Below, one piece after another: positions 29,966-38,738 of a DNA stretch of 51,750 bases (positions within the stretch are counted from its first letter, which is position 1; each line of letters starts with the position of its first letter). The translations under genes were made by a program, and so were the position numbers. This DNA comes from Planococcus donghaensis MPA1U2 (GTDB taxonomy: Bacteria; Bacillota; Bacilli; Bacillales_A; Planococcaceae): assembly GCF_000189395.1 (NCBI RefSeq), contig NZ_AEPB01000065.1, positions 1 through 51,750 of the forward strand, given 5' to 3'. Under the pieces are notes generated by a model. The model saw nothing but the letters and a program-made list of their open reading frames with translations. It was not told the origin of the DNA and searched no databases.

Positions 29966-31425
29966 ATACGATTCACATAATCGGACTTGGAGCCGGAGAT
30001 TTAGATCAATTGCCACTTGGCGTGTATAAAAAACTAAAAGCCGCAACAAATTTATATGTGCGGACTGAGGACCATCCAGTATTAACAGAACTAGCAGAAG
30101 AAGGCGTAGTGTTTACAAGTTTTGACGAGGTGTACGAAAAGCACGATAGCTTTAGCCCGGTATATGCAGAAATTGCCGAAACTTTAATAGGGCTATCCGA
30201 TAAACAATCGGTTATTTACGCAGTTCCGGGTCACCCGTTAGTAGCAGAACAAACGGTGCAAAACTTGATCGAGGCCGAAAAACAAGGACGCTGCCAGTTA
30301 TCGATCGAAGGCGGGCATAGCTTTTTGGATTCTTTGTTCGGAGCACTTCGCATCGATCCGATTGAAGGCTTTCAATTAATGGACGGCACGGAAATGACCA
30401 GTGATCAAGTAAACATGACGCAGCATTTATTAATTGCGCAAGTATACGATAGCTTTAGCGCGTCTGAAGTCAAGTTAACGCTTATGGAAAAATACCCAGA
30501 CGACTATCCGGTGACAATCGTAACGGCAGCGGGATCAGCAGACGAAGTATTACGTACCGTACCTCTTCATGAATTAGACCGTTCGACAGAAGTGAATAAC
30601 TTAACAACGGTTTACGTACCACCAGCAGCAGAACAAACCGAACGTTTAAAAGAATGGCAAACATTCCGAAGCATTATTGCGAAGCTAAGAAGCCCTGAAG
30701 GTTGCCCGTGGGATCGTGAGCAGACGCATGAATCATTGAGTCCACATTTGATTGAAGAAGCACACGAGTTGTTGCAAGCAATTCAAGAAGAAGACGATGA
30801 AGCAATTGTCGATGAACTCGGCGATGTGTTGTTGCAAGTGTTTTTGCATGCTCAAATTGGACAAGACAATGGCTATTTCCAAATAGAAGATGTACTGGAA
30901 GCCATCAGTGCGAAAATGATTCGTCGCCATCCTCACGTTTTTGGTAACGGGTCGGCTGAAGATTCCGAGCAAGTGATCGCCAATTGGCAGGAAATTAAAG
31001 CGCAGGAAAAACCGGCACAAGATTCGTTATTAGAAGGACAAGAGCGTTTTAGTTCTTCATTGACGACATCGTTTAATTATCAAAAAAAAGCAGCAAAAGT
31101 AGGCTTTACATGGCCGGATGCTGCATCTGCTTGGGATAAATTCCATGAAGAACTGCAGGAGTTCCAACAAGAAATAGCGAATGGTTCCAAAGCTCGCCAA
31201 TTAGACGAATTGGGCGATTTGCTGTTTACGTTAGTGAACCTTGCCCGATTCTTTGATTTGTCGCCTGAAGAAGCGATGATGCAAGCGAACCGTAAATTTC
31301 AAAGTCGTTTCCGTTATGTCGAAAAGCAAGTAAAAAAAGGAAGCGGTAATTTTAGTGATTATTCACTAGAGCAGCTCGATGCATTTTGGAACCAAGCCAA
31401 ATTATTGGCAAGAAAGGAAGACTAA
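29962..31425 (+). CDS. yabN: YabN: tetrapyrrole methylase-like domain fused to MazG nucleotide pyrophosphohydrolase
   Basis: Natural fusion. Residues 1 to about 220 form a SAM-dependent tetrapyrrole-methylase-like domain (IIGLGAGDLDQLPLGV, YAVPGHPLVAEQT). The C-terminal half is MazG, an all-alpha NTP pyrophosphatase that cleans aberrant nucleotides, with CPWDREQTHESL and the metal-binding EEAHELL...DELGD signature. 487 aa. ATG overlaps the yabM stop by four bases after AAAAGGTG. The first domain's methyl acceptor is unknown. Confidence 0.93.
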   Translation: MNTIHIIGLGAGDLDQLPLGVYKKLKAATNLYVRTEDHPVLTELAEEGVVFTSFDEVYEKHDSFSPVYAEIAETLIGLSDKQSVIYAVPGHPLVAEQTVQNLIEAEKQGRCQLSIEGGHSFLDSLFGALRIDPIEGFQLMDGTEMTSDQVNMTQHLLIAQVYDSFSASEVKLTLMEKYPDDYPVTIVTAAGSADEVLRTVPLHELDRSTEVNNLTTVYVPPAAEQTERLKEWQTFRSIIAKLRSPEGCPWDREQTHESLSPHLIEEAHELLQAIQEEDDEAIVDELGDVLLQVFLHAQIGQDNGYFQIEDVLEAISAKMIRRHPHVFGNGSAEDSEQVIANWQEIKAQEKPAQDSLLEGQERFSSSLTTSFNYQKKAAKVGFTWPDAASAWDKFHEELQEFQQEIANGSKARQLDELGDLLFTLVNLARFFDLSPEEAMMQANRKFQSRFRYVEKQVKKGSGNFSDYSLEQLDAFWNQAKLLARKED

Positions 31426-31426
31426 C

Positions 31427-31717
31427 ATGAGATTAGATAAGTTTTTAAAAGTATCCCGCTTGATCAAGCGTCGTACATTAGCGAAGCAAGTAGCAGACCA
31501 AGGACGTATTACGGTAAATGGCAACAAAGCAAAAGCAAGCTCGGTTATTAAAGAAAATGATGAGCTGCAAATTCGTTTCGGGCAAAAAATCGTTACGGTC
31601 CGCGTTGATATGCTAAAAGAAGTCGCGAAAAAAGAAGATACAGTGAACATGTACACAATTTTGAACGAAGAAAAGCTAGAAAAAGTAGAACCTGAATTTA
31701 TTGATGACGAAGCGTAA
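31427..31717 (+). CDS. rqcP: S4-domain ribosome quality control factor RqcP (YabO)
   Basis: Small S4 RNA-binding protein that, with RqcH, supports alanine tailing of stalled chains on 50S subunits. MRLDKFLKVSRLIKRRTLAKQ and the GRITVNGNKAKASSVI core define the S4 fold. ATG 31427 follows yabN by one base. At 96 aa it has an acidic C-terminal tail (NEEKLEKVEPEFIDDEA) beyond the minimal domain. In B. subtilis the spore genes yabP and yabQ come next and then divIC; here those are missing. Confidence 0.92.
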   Translation: MRLDKFLKVSRLIKRRTLAKQVADQGRITVNGNKAKASSVIKENDELQIRFGQKIVTVRVDMLKEVAKKEDTVNMYTILNEEKLEKVEPEFIDDEA

Positions 31718-31802
31718 AAACCTGCCTTATGTAAGTTTTTTCAGTGTGTAAAATAAATTGATACTCTTCTATGTTTCGTGAAAGTCTGATACTTTTACGA
31801 TT

Positions 31803-31969
31803 AAAAAAAGTGAATCATCTACGCATTTGGAGAAGCGTTCGCTCGACTCCTGTGGGAATAGTGGGTTTGAGAGACCCCGCAGAGAGCGTCAGCGAGCGAG
31901 GAGGCTCGATGCCCACCCCACGGAAAGCGAGCGATAAGCTTCGGAAAATGTGGTTATAAAATACTTTTT
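31803..31969. repeat. 167-bp palindromic element (MITE-like or dispersed intergenic repeat)
   Basis: The two ends are imperfect inverted repeats: left AAAAAGT, CATTT, GAAGC then TTCGCTCG, CTGTGGG, GTGGG; right arm, read on the minus strand, AAAAAGT, CATTT, GAAGC then ATCGCTCG, CCGTGGG, GTGGG. The centre carries GAGAGCGTCAGCGAGCGAGG. Much richer in GC than its flanks. A 62-codon open frame crosses it but shows no protein character. Similar GC-rich elements are, from memory, common in Bacillales intergenic regions. Confidence 0.65.
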
Positions 31970-31981
31970 CTAGAATATAAA

Positions 31982-32006
31982 AAACCTGCCGTGTGCAGGT
32001 TTTTTT
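31982..32006 (+). terminator. Terminator downstream of the repeat element
   Basis: AAACCTGC/GCAGGTTT, loop CGTGT, T-run. It may end the yabM-yabN-rqcP transcript. A TATAAT follows at 32011-32016 but lacks a -35. Confidence 0.88.
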
Positions 32007-32060
32007 AGATTATAATGGCAATAAGTAAGATCTGATAAAGGGGTTTACTGAGAGGAATTG

Positions 32061-33473
32061 ATGAGATTGCCGAAAAAGTCGTTAAACAAGAAGATTGGAT
32101 TAGCATTTGCGACAATGTTATTGGCTTTAACGCTAGTGCCGGAGCCCGGTCACGCTGCAAATTCTTTTAAAGACGTAACTAGCTTTAAAGAAGAAGTCGA
32201 TTTTCTATCAGGATTAGGGATTATCAAAGGGTTTCCGGATGGTAGTTTTAAGCCAGCAGCTGCGATTACCCGGCTAGACGCTGTGCGTATGATTTTGCGT
32301 GAATTAGATGATAAAGATACTGTGGGCACAGATCCTGGGTTTACAGACTTAACCCCTGATACACCGGGATATGATGAAGTAGCCAAAGCGGTGAAACTTG
32401 GTTTTATTGCAGGAAAAGAAACAAAAGAAGGCGTAAAATATTTTGATCCCAAAGGTCAACTAACACGTGCAGAAATGGCTAAGATTTTAACGTTAGCTTA
32501 TCAATTAAAAGTCGATCAAAATATCGCTTTTACCGATGTTAGTTCTTCTTTTTGGGCTAATGCTTATATTAGTCGTTTGGCAACAGCAGGTGTGACAAAT
32601 GGATATCCTGGTGGAACATTCAAACCCAATGAATCTTTGCAACGTCAGCATTTCGCAGCATTTATGGCGCGTCTTTTAGCTCCTGAAAAATTCCCGCTTG
32701 CGGCAAAAAAAGCGGAGTCACCTGTGACTTACGTAACGACTGATCAATTAAACATGCGTTTAAAACCAAATGCGAGTAGTTCTCTTGTGGGCTCTATCCC
32801 TAAAGGGGGAAAAGTTGAATACATTAGCAAAGAAGGCACTTGGTATAAAGTGAAATATGGCAGCAAGACGGGGTGGGTCAATTCAGCTTACTTAAGCGAT
32901 CAAGCAGCTAGCCCCCAAATTGCTTATCCAGCACCGTCTACAAAGACGCCGGGAACTTATGCATCGGGCGTGTTAATCGTCAACAAAAAATACGGCCTGC
33001 CATCTAGCTATAACCCAGGTGTTAACAAACTGGCGCAAAAAGCAGTAGATGCGATGGTTGTTGCGGCGAAAAAGCAAGGCGTTCAGTTGACGGCTTTTAG
33101 TACGTTTCGGTCGTATAATCGTCAAAAAGAACTTTATAATAATTACGTCCGCAAGCATGGCACAGCAGAAGCCAATCGCTTTAGCGCAAAACCGGGTTAT
33201 AGTGAACATCAAACGGGCTTAGCGTTCGACTTGGGTGGTAGCAATCAATCACAGTGGCTGAAAGAATCGTTTGCTGCCACAAAAGAAGGGAAATGGCTTG
33301 CGGCGAACGCTCATCAGTACGGATTTATTCTACGGTACCCTAAAGGCAAAGAAAAAATTACCGGATATATGTATGAACCTTGGCATTACCGTTATATAGG
33401 ATCTGAATTGGCCCCGAAAGTGAAAAACAGCGGCAAGACTTTAGAAGAATACGTGAATGTTACTGGCAAATAA
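32061..33473 (+). CDS. Secreted SLH-SH3b-VanY D-alanyl-D-alanine carboxypeptidase
   Basis: Surface peptidoglycan hydrolase that would trim the terminal D-Ala of wall stem peptides. Order: signal peptide (about 1-33, ending GHA-A), three S-layer homology repeats (about 35-215: FSGLGIIKGFPDGS-type blocks such as GIIKGFPDGSFKP, YFDPKGQLTRAEMAK, GVTNGYPGGTFKP), a bacterial SH3 domain (about 228-285, LNMRLKPNASSS to WVNSAYLS), then a VanY zinc peptidase with SEHQTGLAFD and EPWHYRYIG (zinc ligands H, D, H). 470 aa. ATG 32061 after GAGAGG; TTG 32058 also in frame. SLH repeats suggest non-covalent attachment to pyruvylated wall polymer. It is absent from this place in B. subtilis. Confidence 0.9.
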   Translation: MRLPKKSLNKKIGLAFATMLLALTLVPEPGHAANSFKDVTSFKEEVDFLSGLGIIKGFPDGSFKPAAAITRLDAVRMILRELDDKDTVGTDPGFTDLTPDTPGYDEVAKAVKLGFIAGKETKEGVKYFDPKGQLTRAEMAKILTLAYQLKVDQNIAFTDVSSSFWANAYISRLATAGVTNGYPGGTFKPNESLQRQHFAAFMARLLAPEKFPLAAKKAESPVTYVTTDQLNMRLKPNASSSLVGSIPKGGKVEYISKEGTWYKVKYGSKTGWVNSAYLSDQAASPQIAYPAPSTKTPGTYASGVLIVNKKYGLPSSYNPGVNKLAQKAVDAMVVAAKKQGVQLTAFSTFRSYNRQKELYNNYVRKHGTAEANRFSAKPGYSEHQTGLAFDLGGSNQSQWLKESFAATKEGKWLAANAHQYGFILRYPKGKEKITGYMYEPWHYRYIGSELAPKVKNSGKTLEEYVNVTGK

Positions 33474-33478
33474 ACAGC

Positions 33479-33514
33479 AAAAGCCTTAGGAATCAAAAAT
33501 TCCTAAGGCTTTTT
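33479..33514. terminator. Bidirectional terminator between the VanY gene and argF
   Basis: Perfect stem AAGCCTTAGGAAT/ATTCCTAAGGCTT, five-base loop, A-rich left side and T-run right side; the genes converge here. Confidence 0.95.
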
Positions 33515-33519
33515 GGTGT

Positions 33520-34473
33520 TTATTTATCACCCATCAATGCAACAAGTACTGCTTTTTGAGCATGTAAACGATTTTCCGATTGCTGGAAAATAACCGATTG
33601 TGGTCCTTCTAAAATAGCGGTAGTCACTTCTTCCTCGCGATGAGCAGGCAGACAATGCATAAAGATAAAGTCAGGATTGGCATACTTAATGAGTTCTTCG
33701 TTTACTTGAAACCCTTGGAAATGTTCTAAGCGTTCAATGGTTTCTTGTTCTTGTCCCATGCTCGCCCAAACATCTGTATAAACAGCGTCACTACCTGTAA
33801 CCGCTTTTTCTGGGCTATCTGTAATTTCGATTGTTGAGCCGGTATAATGTGCGATCTCTTTTGCTAAAGCAACCATTGCTGGTGTAGGTGCATAAGCAGC
33901 AGGGGAAGCAATGCTAATATCCATCCCAACTTTTGCGGCGCCAATCATTAACGAGTTGGCCATATTATTGCCGTCTCCGATATAGGCCATTTTCTTACCT
34001 TTTAAGGTGCCGAAGTGCTCAAGCATCGTCATTAAATCAGCCATGACTTGGCATGGGTGATAATCGTCGGTTAAGCCATTGATTACCGGAATGGAACTGA
34101 AGTCCGCTAGTTCTTGAACGGTCGATTGGTGATATGTACGAATCATCAACCCGTCCAAATAACCGGATAAAACGCGCCCTGTATCAGCAATGGTTTCACC
34201 GCGCCCAAGTTGCGTATCTTGCGAGCTTAAGAACATGGCGTGGCCTCCAAGCTGAAGCATCCCAGCTTCAAATGAAACGCGCGTACGGGTAGAGGATTTT
34301 TCGAAAATCATACCGAGTACTTTTCCTTTTAACAGTGGTAAATTCTTGTTTTCTGGTTTTTTTAATTCAATAGCCAGATTTAGCAAATCCATCAGTTCTG
34401 TCGTGCTGTAATCTTTTAGCGATAAAAAATCTTCTTGAACAATTGATGGGGCAAATGGGATCGCCATTGTCAT
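33520..34473 (-). CDS. argF: Ornithine carbamoyltransferase
   Basis: Joins carbamoyl phosphate and ornithine to make citrulline in arginine synthesis. STRTR (61-65) binds carbamoyl phosphate, HPCQ (139-142) and HCLP (273-276) complete the active site. 317 aa. Start at ATG 34473 after AAAGGAG, overlapping the carB stop by four bases. Last gene of carA-carB-argF, the same order as the arginine-specific carAB-argF end of the B. subtilis arginine operon, supporting an anabolic enzyme rather than arginine deiminase-linked ArcB. Confidence 0.95.
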   Translation of the reverse strand: MTMAIPFAPSIVQEDFLSLKDYSTTELMDLLNLAIELKKPENKNLPLLKGKVLGMIFEKSSTRTRVSFEAGMLQLGGHAMFLSSQDTQLGRGETIADTGRVLSGYLDGLMIRTYHQSTVQELADFSSIPVINGLTDDYHPCQVMADLMTMLEHFGTLKGKKMAYIGDGNNMANSLMIGAAKVGMDISIASPAAYAPTPAMVALAKEIAHYTGSTIEITDSPEKAVTGSDAVYTDVWASMGQEQETIERLEHFQGFQVNEELIKYANPDFIFMHCLPAHREEEVTTAILEGPQSVIFQQSENRLHAQKAVLVALMGDK

Positions 34474-37400
34474 TTTGCAAGCACTCCTTTCAGGAATAGG
34501 GTAGATGTTAAGCTGCCGTTAAACGCAGCCATTGTTTCAGGGCGTGTCCACACATGAAGACGGTGGATGGCGGCCTGTTTAGCATGGGTACTGTCCGGGT
34601 CAGGAGAAAAATCGATATACGCTTTTTTATTTTCAGTTTGTAACCAATCATCAAAAGACAAAGAGCTTTCTGTAAGGACCTCTTGTCCAAGTGTTTTCCA
34701 TAACGCGCTGTCGACTTGATCGATCGAGGACGTTGCGACAAATAACGTGCCGTCTTCAGCCAAGTTAGCCAGTTGAACAGAAGCACCGCTGAGCGCTTTC
34801 GCTAACGCTATATCGAAATCTGAACTAGATCCAATCACTTCACCTGTAGACATCATTTCGGGTGATAGAACAGGAGACAAGCCAGGCAGTTTAATATGTG
34901 AGAAAACAGGTGCTTTCACCGTATATTCAGGTTGTCCGTTGAAACTCTCTTCAATACCCAGTTCTTCGAACGGTATGCCTAGCAACAAAGCAGTAGCATG
35001 TTGAACTAGTGGCACATCCGTTATTTTTGAGCTGATAGGAGCAGTACGTGATGCTCGTGGGTTAATCTCCATCACGAATAATTGGTTGTTTTCATACACA
35101 AACTGGATATTAAATAAGCCAGTATAGTCCATGTTTGTGGCGATGTGTTTCGCGGTTTCTGTCAGTTCTTGCAAAGCGTCCGCTGACAATGAAACCGGTG
35201 GTGTAACGGAGATGCTGTCCCCAGAATGAACACCGGTTCCTTCGACGTGTTCAAAAATCGCTGATACCCAAACATTGTCGCCGTCGGTTAAAATATCCGC
35301 TTCAACTTCTTTTCCAGTAACAAAATGATCGACCAATACAGGGAATGTCATAGTTGTTTGTTGCAACCAGTCCGTTAATTCTTGCTCATTTGCTAACACA
35401 ATCATGCCGCGCCCACCAATAACGTAAGAGGGGCGTAATAACACCGGGAATCTGAGTGAGCGAGCTGCCGGGATAACCTCAGCAGCATTCTGCGCTGTTT
35501 TACCCGGTATGGTCGGTAAGCCGATCGATTCCAAAAATGCATAAAAACGATCTCGGTCTTCCATTTGGTCTAGTAAATCCACTGTCGAGCCGAGAACGGT
35601 AATCCCTGCGCTTTCTAAAGCTGCCGCTACATTCAGTGAAGTTTGCCCGCCAAATTGGAGAATCACTTGATTGATGCCTTCAAAGTCCAGTACGTTCAAA
35701 ATATCTTCAGGTGTAATCGGCTCAAAATACAATGCATCTGCTACTTCGTAATCTGTGCTCACAGTTTCTGGATTGTTATTGATCATAATCGCTTCGTACC
35801 CGAGTTTTTGAGCAGCCATTACACTGTGCACGCAGCAATAGTCAAACTCAATGCCTTGACCAATGCGAATGGGACCTGATCCAATCACTGCAACTTTCTT
35901 CTTATGATGAGGACGGCTAACATCTGAAGCGCCATGCCAGCTCGAATAAAAATAATTGGTATTTGACGAAAACTCAGCAGCGCACGTATCGATCATGCGA
36001 TAAGCAGGAGTTACTTGCCAAAGTCTGCGTTGTCCCCAAACTTCAGAACACGAAACGTTCCATAAATCAGCTAGTTGTTGATCGCTAAAACCTAAAGTCT
36101 TGGCTTGTAGCAAGCGAGCGTGTGTCATATCGTTCCAATTGGTTTGTTGAAGCTTCTGCCATTCGTCAACGATGTTGTTCATCACCCATAAGAAGTAAGG
36201 GGTAATGCCTGTGAGGCCATGTAAAAAATCAATCGTTTTGCCACGAACTAATAATTCAAAAAGGACAAACAGGCGACGATCATCAGCCTCGATAGCCAAC
36301 TCGCATAAGTGTTCTATTGAAAACTTGCTAAGAGCAGGTGAGAGAAAGCCGTCAATTGGTAACTCCAATGAACGAATGGCTTTTTGCAATGCTGCTTCCA
36401 TGCTGCGTTCAATTGCCATCACTTCACCAGTAGCTTTCATTTGTGTGCCGAGCTTTCGGTCGATTTGTGGGAATTGATCAAACGGCCATCGCGGAATTTT
36501 TACCGCTACATAATCGAGTGCCGGTTCAAAACTAGCAAATGTTGTCCCTGTCACTGGGTTTTTTAATTCAGCTAATTGGTAACCCAGTGCCAACTTCGCT
36601 GCAATTTTAGCAATCGGATACCCGGTTGCTTTTGAAGCCAGAGCGGAGGAACGACTGACACGCGGGTTAACTTCGATTAAATAATAAGCGGAAGTTTCAG
36701 GATGCAGCGCAAACTGTACATTGCATGCGCCAATAATGCCAAGCGCTTTAATAATATGAATCGAAGAACTACGCAACATATGGAAATCTTTATCGTTTAA
36801 TGTTTGACTAGGGGCTACGACAATCGAGTCGCCTGTATGCACTCCGACGGGATCAAAGTTTTCCATATTGCAAATCGTGATACACGTTCCGTCTGCGTCA
36901 CGCATAACTTCATATTCGATTTCTTTATAGCCAGCAATACTAATTTCGACTAAACATTGCTTGATAGGACTGGCACTCAATCCTTGTTTTACTAAGTCGA
37001 TATAAGTCTTTTCATCTTGAGCAATCCCGCCGCCAAAGCCACCAAGCGTATAAGCTGGACGCACGATGAGTGGATAGCCCGCAGAATCTGCAAATTCCAA
37101 AGCTCCTTCAATCGAATAAATAATGTCACTATCCGGAACCGGCTCACCTAGTTGGTTCATCAAAGAGCGGAATTGTTCGCGGTCTTCCGCTTGTTTAATG
37201 GCTTTCATGTCGGTACCCAGTAACGTAACACCATATTTCGTTAAAATACTCGAATCAGATAAAGCCATTGCTAAGTTTAAGGCAGTTTGTCCACCAACTG
37301 TTGCAAGCAAGCCATCCGGTCGTTCTTTTTCGATAATAGCAGTGACACTATCTAACGTTAGCGGCTCGAAGTAGACTTTATCGGAAATAGACTGATCGGT

Positions 37401-37565
37401 CATAATCGTTGCAGGATTATTGTTGATTAAGATGACTTCCACGCCTTCTTCTTTTAATGCGACACAAGCTTGGGTGCCCGAATAATCGAATTCAGCGGCT
37501 TGACCAATGACAATGGCGCCAGAGCCAATGACCAATACTTTTTTTATGTGTTCGTGCTTAGGCAT
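34470..37565 (-). CDS. carB: Carbamoyl-phosphate synthase large subunit, arginine-type
   Basis: Makes carbamoyl phosphate from ammonia, bicarbonate and two ATP. Two homologous ATP-grasp halves: VIGSGAIVIGQAAEFDYSG at the N-terminus and VIGSGPIRIGQGIEFDYCC near residue 560. The 1031 aa length matches the arginine-specific CarB of B. subtilis (about 1030) better than the pyrimidine-operon PyrAB (about 1070). It overlaps carA by eight bases. The C-terminal allosteric region is less conserved and short, consistent with an enzyme not tuned by UMP; that is inference. Confidence 0.95.
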   Translation of the reverse strand: MPKHEHIKKVLVIGSGAIVIGQAAEFDYSGTQACVALKEEGVEVILINNNPATIMTDQSISDKVYFEPLTLDSVTAIIEKERPDGLLATVGGQTALNLAMALSDSSILTKYGVTLLGTDMKAIKQAEDREQFRSLMNQLGEPVPDSDIIYSIEGALEFADSAGYPLIVRPAYTLGGFGGGIAQDEKTYIDLVKQGLSASPIKQCLVEISIAGYKEIEYEVMRDADGTCITICNMENFDPVGVHTGDSIVVAPSQTLNDKDFHMLRSSSIHIIKALGIIGACNVQFALHPETSAYYLIEVNPRVSRSSALASKATGYPIAKIAAKLALGYQLAELKNPVTGTTFASFEPALDYVAVKIPRWPFDQFPQIDRKLGTQMKATGEVMAIERSMEAALQKAIRSLELPIDGFLSPALSKFSIEHLCELAIEADDRRLFVLFELLVRGKTIDFLHGLTGITPYFLWVMNNIVDEWQKLQQTNWNDMTHARLLQAKTLGFSDQQLADLWNVSCSEVWGQRRLWQVTPAYRMIDTCAAEFSSNTNYFYSSWHGASDVSRPHHKKKVAVIGSGPIRIGQGIEFDYCCVHSVMAAQKLGYEAIMINNNPETVSTDYEVADALYFEPITPEDILNVLDFEGINQVILQFGGQTSLNVAAALESAGITVLGSTVDLLDQMEDRDRFYAFLESIGLPTIPGKTAQNAAEVIPAARSLRFPVLLRPSYVIGGRGMIVLANEQELTDWLQQTTMTFPVLVDHFVTGKEVEADILTDGDNVWVSAIFEHVEGTGVHSGDSISVTPPVSLSADALQELTETAKHIATNMDYTGLFNIQFVYENNQLFVMEINPRASRTAPISSKITDVPLVQHATALLLGIPFEELGIEESFNGQPEYTVKAPVFSHIKLPGLSPVLSPEMMSTGEVIGSSSDFDIALAKALSGASVQLANLAEDGTLFVATSSIDQVDSALWKTLGQEVLTESSLSFDDWLQTENKKAYIDFSPDPDSTHAKQAAIHRLHVWTRPETMAAFNGSLTSTLFLKGVLAK

Positions 37566-38628
37566 GGACTTTCACTCCTTCTGGTTGCTTGGCGACATTT
37601 AGAAATTGTTTGAATAAGTCAAGGTGGTCAGTTGGACCCGGTGCTGCTTCGGGGTGGAATTGGACCGTAGTCACGGGTAATGAGTCGTGAACAAGTCCTT
37701 CGATACTGCCGTCGTTGACATTTTTATAAAGAACCGAAAAAGGTGTAAGTATAAGGCTGTCGCTTTCAACAACATAGCTATGATTTTGCGAACTCATGCT
37801 GACGCGCTTTGTTTGTACGTTCATCACAGGGTGATTGGCTCCACGGTGACCATAGGCAAGCTTCGTTGTTTTCGCACCAAATGCGGAAGCCAGTACTTGG
37901 TGGCCAAGGCAAATGCCGAAACTCGGATAGCGCTCTGCCCAGTCGCGGTATGTCGGAAATAGCTGTTGAAGAGAGGCAGGGTCTCCGGGACCATTTGAAA
38001 ATAACAGGCCATCAAGCCCGAGACGATCCAGCTGTTCTGTTGGCGTCGCATAAGGAACAATCGTAACTTTACAATCCAGCTGCAGCAATTGTTTTAAAAT
38101 AGAGGATTTATAATGAAAATCGATTAACCCAATATGTGTCGTACCGTTTCCGATTGTTTGAAGCTCTTGTGTTGTTTGAGTAGCAGGAAAAAAATGCGTT
38201 TGCACTGGCTCCCAAGCTAGTTCTGGAAAAGAAGTGTGGATTAATTGTGATTGCATTGTGCCGGAATCACGAATGTTTTGGATCACAGAACGCGTATCAA
38301 CACCACTTAAAATCGGAATGCTGTGATTGGCAGCAAACTCAGCGAGTGTAATTGCTCCATTACCAAGCGGTCCCTCATATAAGTTTGCGACAATAATACC
38401 AGCCGCTTGAATCAGATCAGACTGTGCATAAAGCGACTGGATGCCGTATTGTCCAATAAGAGGATAAGAAAAAACAATGATTTGTCCTTTATACGATGGA
38501 TCTGTTAAAACTTCTTCATAGCCAGTCATGCCTGTGAAAAAGACAATTTCTCCTTGAATTGCAGAAGCTTTACCATGCCAATTGCCATTAAATGCTTTGC
38601 CATTTGATAGTGTTACTGTACCTGACAT
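37558..38628 (-). CDS. carA: Carbamoyl-phosphate synthase small (glutaminase) subunit
   Basis: Class I glutamine amidotransferase that releases ammonia for CarB. The catalytic triad is visible as C240 in GICLGHQ with H325 and E327 in FHPEA. The N-terminal VTLSNGKAFNGNW and GMTGYEEVLTDPSY blocks are typical. 356 aa. Ribosome site GGGGTGA. First gene of the operon, with promoter and ArgR-box and Fur-box-like sequences upstream. Confidence 0.95.
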   Translation of the reverse strand: MSGTVTLSNGKAFNGNWHGKASAIQGEIVFFTGMTGYEEVLTDPSYKGQIIVFSYPLIGQYGIQSLYAQSDLIQAAGIIVANLYEGPLGNGAITLAEFAANHSIPILSGVDTRSVIQNIRDSGTMQSQLIHTSFPELAWEPVQTHFFPATQTTQELQTIGNGTTHIGLIDFHYKSSILKQLLQLDCKVTIVPYATPTEQLDRLGLDGLLFSNGPGDPASLQQLFPTYRDWAERYPSFGICLGHQVLASAFGAKTTKLAYGHRGANHPVMNVQTKRVSMSSQNHSYVVESDSLILTPFSVLYKNVNDGSIEGLVHDSLPVTTVQFHPEAAPGPTDHLDLFKQFLNVAKQPEGVKVHA

Positions 38629-38644
38629 TCTGTCACCCCTATTT

Positions 38645-38663
38645 TATTCATTGTTAATGCATA
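38645..38663 (-). promoter_or_regulatory. Weak second ARG-box-like inverted repeat in the carA leader
   Basis: TATTCAT-TGTTA-ATGCATA is a 7-5-7 inverted repeat with one mismatch close to carA. The usual ARG box spacing is four bases, so this is a weaker candidate for a second ArgR/AhrC site. Confidence 0.35.
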
Positions 38664-38708
38664 TTTATAAAATTCGTTTTTCGTTTATTGTTGAAAAACC
38701 TTTGAATT

Positions 38709-38737
38709 TTGAGTGAAAAGATAATGATAAGTATTAT
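38709..38737 (+). promoter_or_regulatory. Forward promoter candidate toward divIC
   Basis: TTGAGT (38709-38714), 17-base spacer, TATTAT (38732-38737). Its -10 overlaps the -10 of the opposite carA promoter. It would give a leader of about 165 bases for divIC; a closer TATAAT at 38868-38873 lacks a -35. Confidence 0.45.
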
Positions 38738-38738
38738 A
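38720..38738. promoter_or_regulatory. Fur-box-like 19-mer
   Basis: GATAATGATAAGTATTATA matches the classic Fur box at 16 of 19 positions and covers the -10 elements of both divergent promoters. In the Bacillus 7-1-7 description it fits 11 of 14 defined positions. Binding is unproven. Confidence 0.4.

Noticed and set aside
31771-31959. 62-codon open frame across the palindromic element
   Set aside because: It lies within inverted-repeat sequence, has no ribosome site and has no protein-like pattern; the element itself explains the composition.
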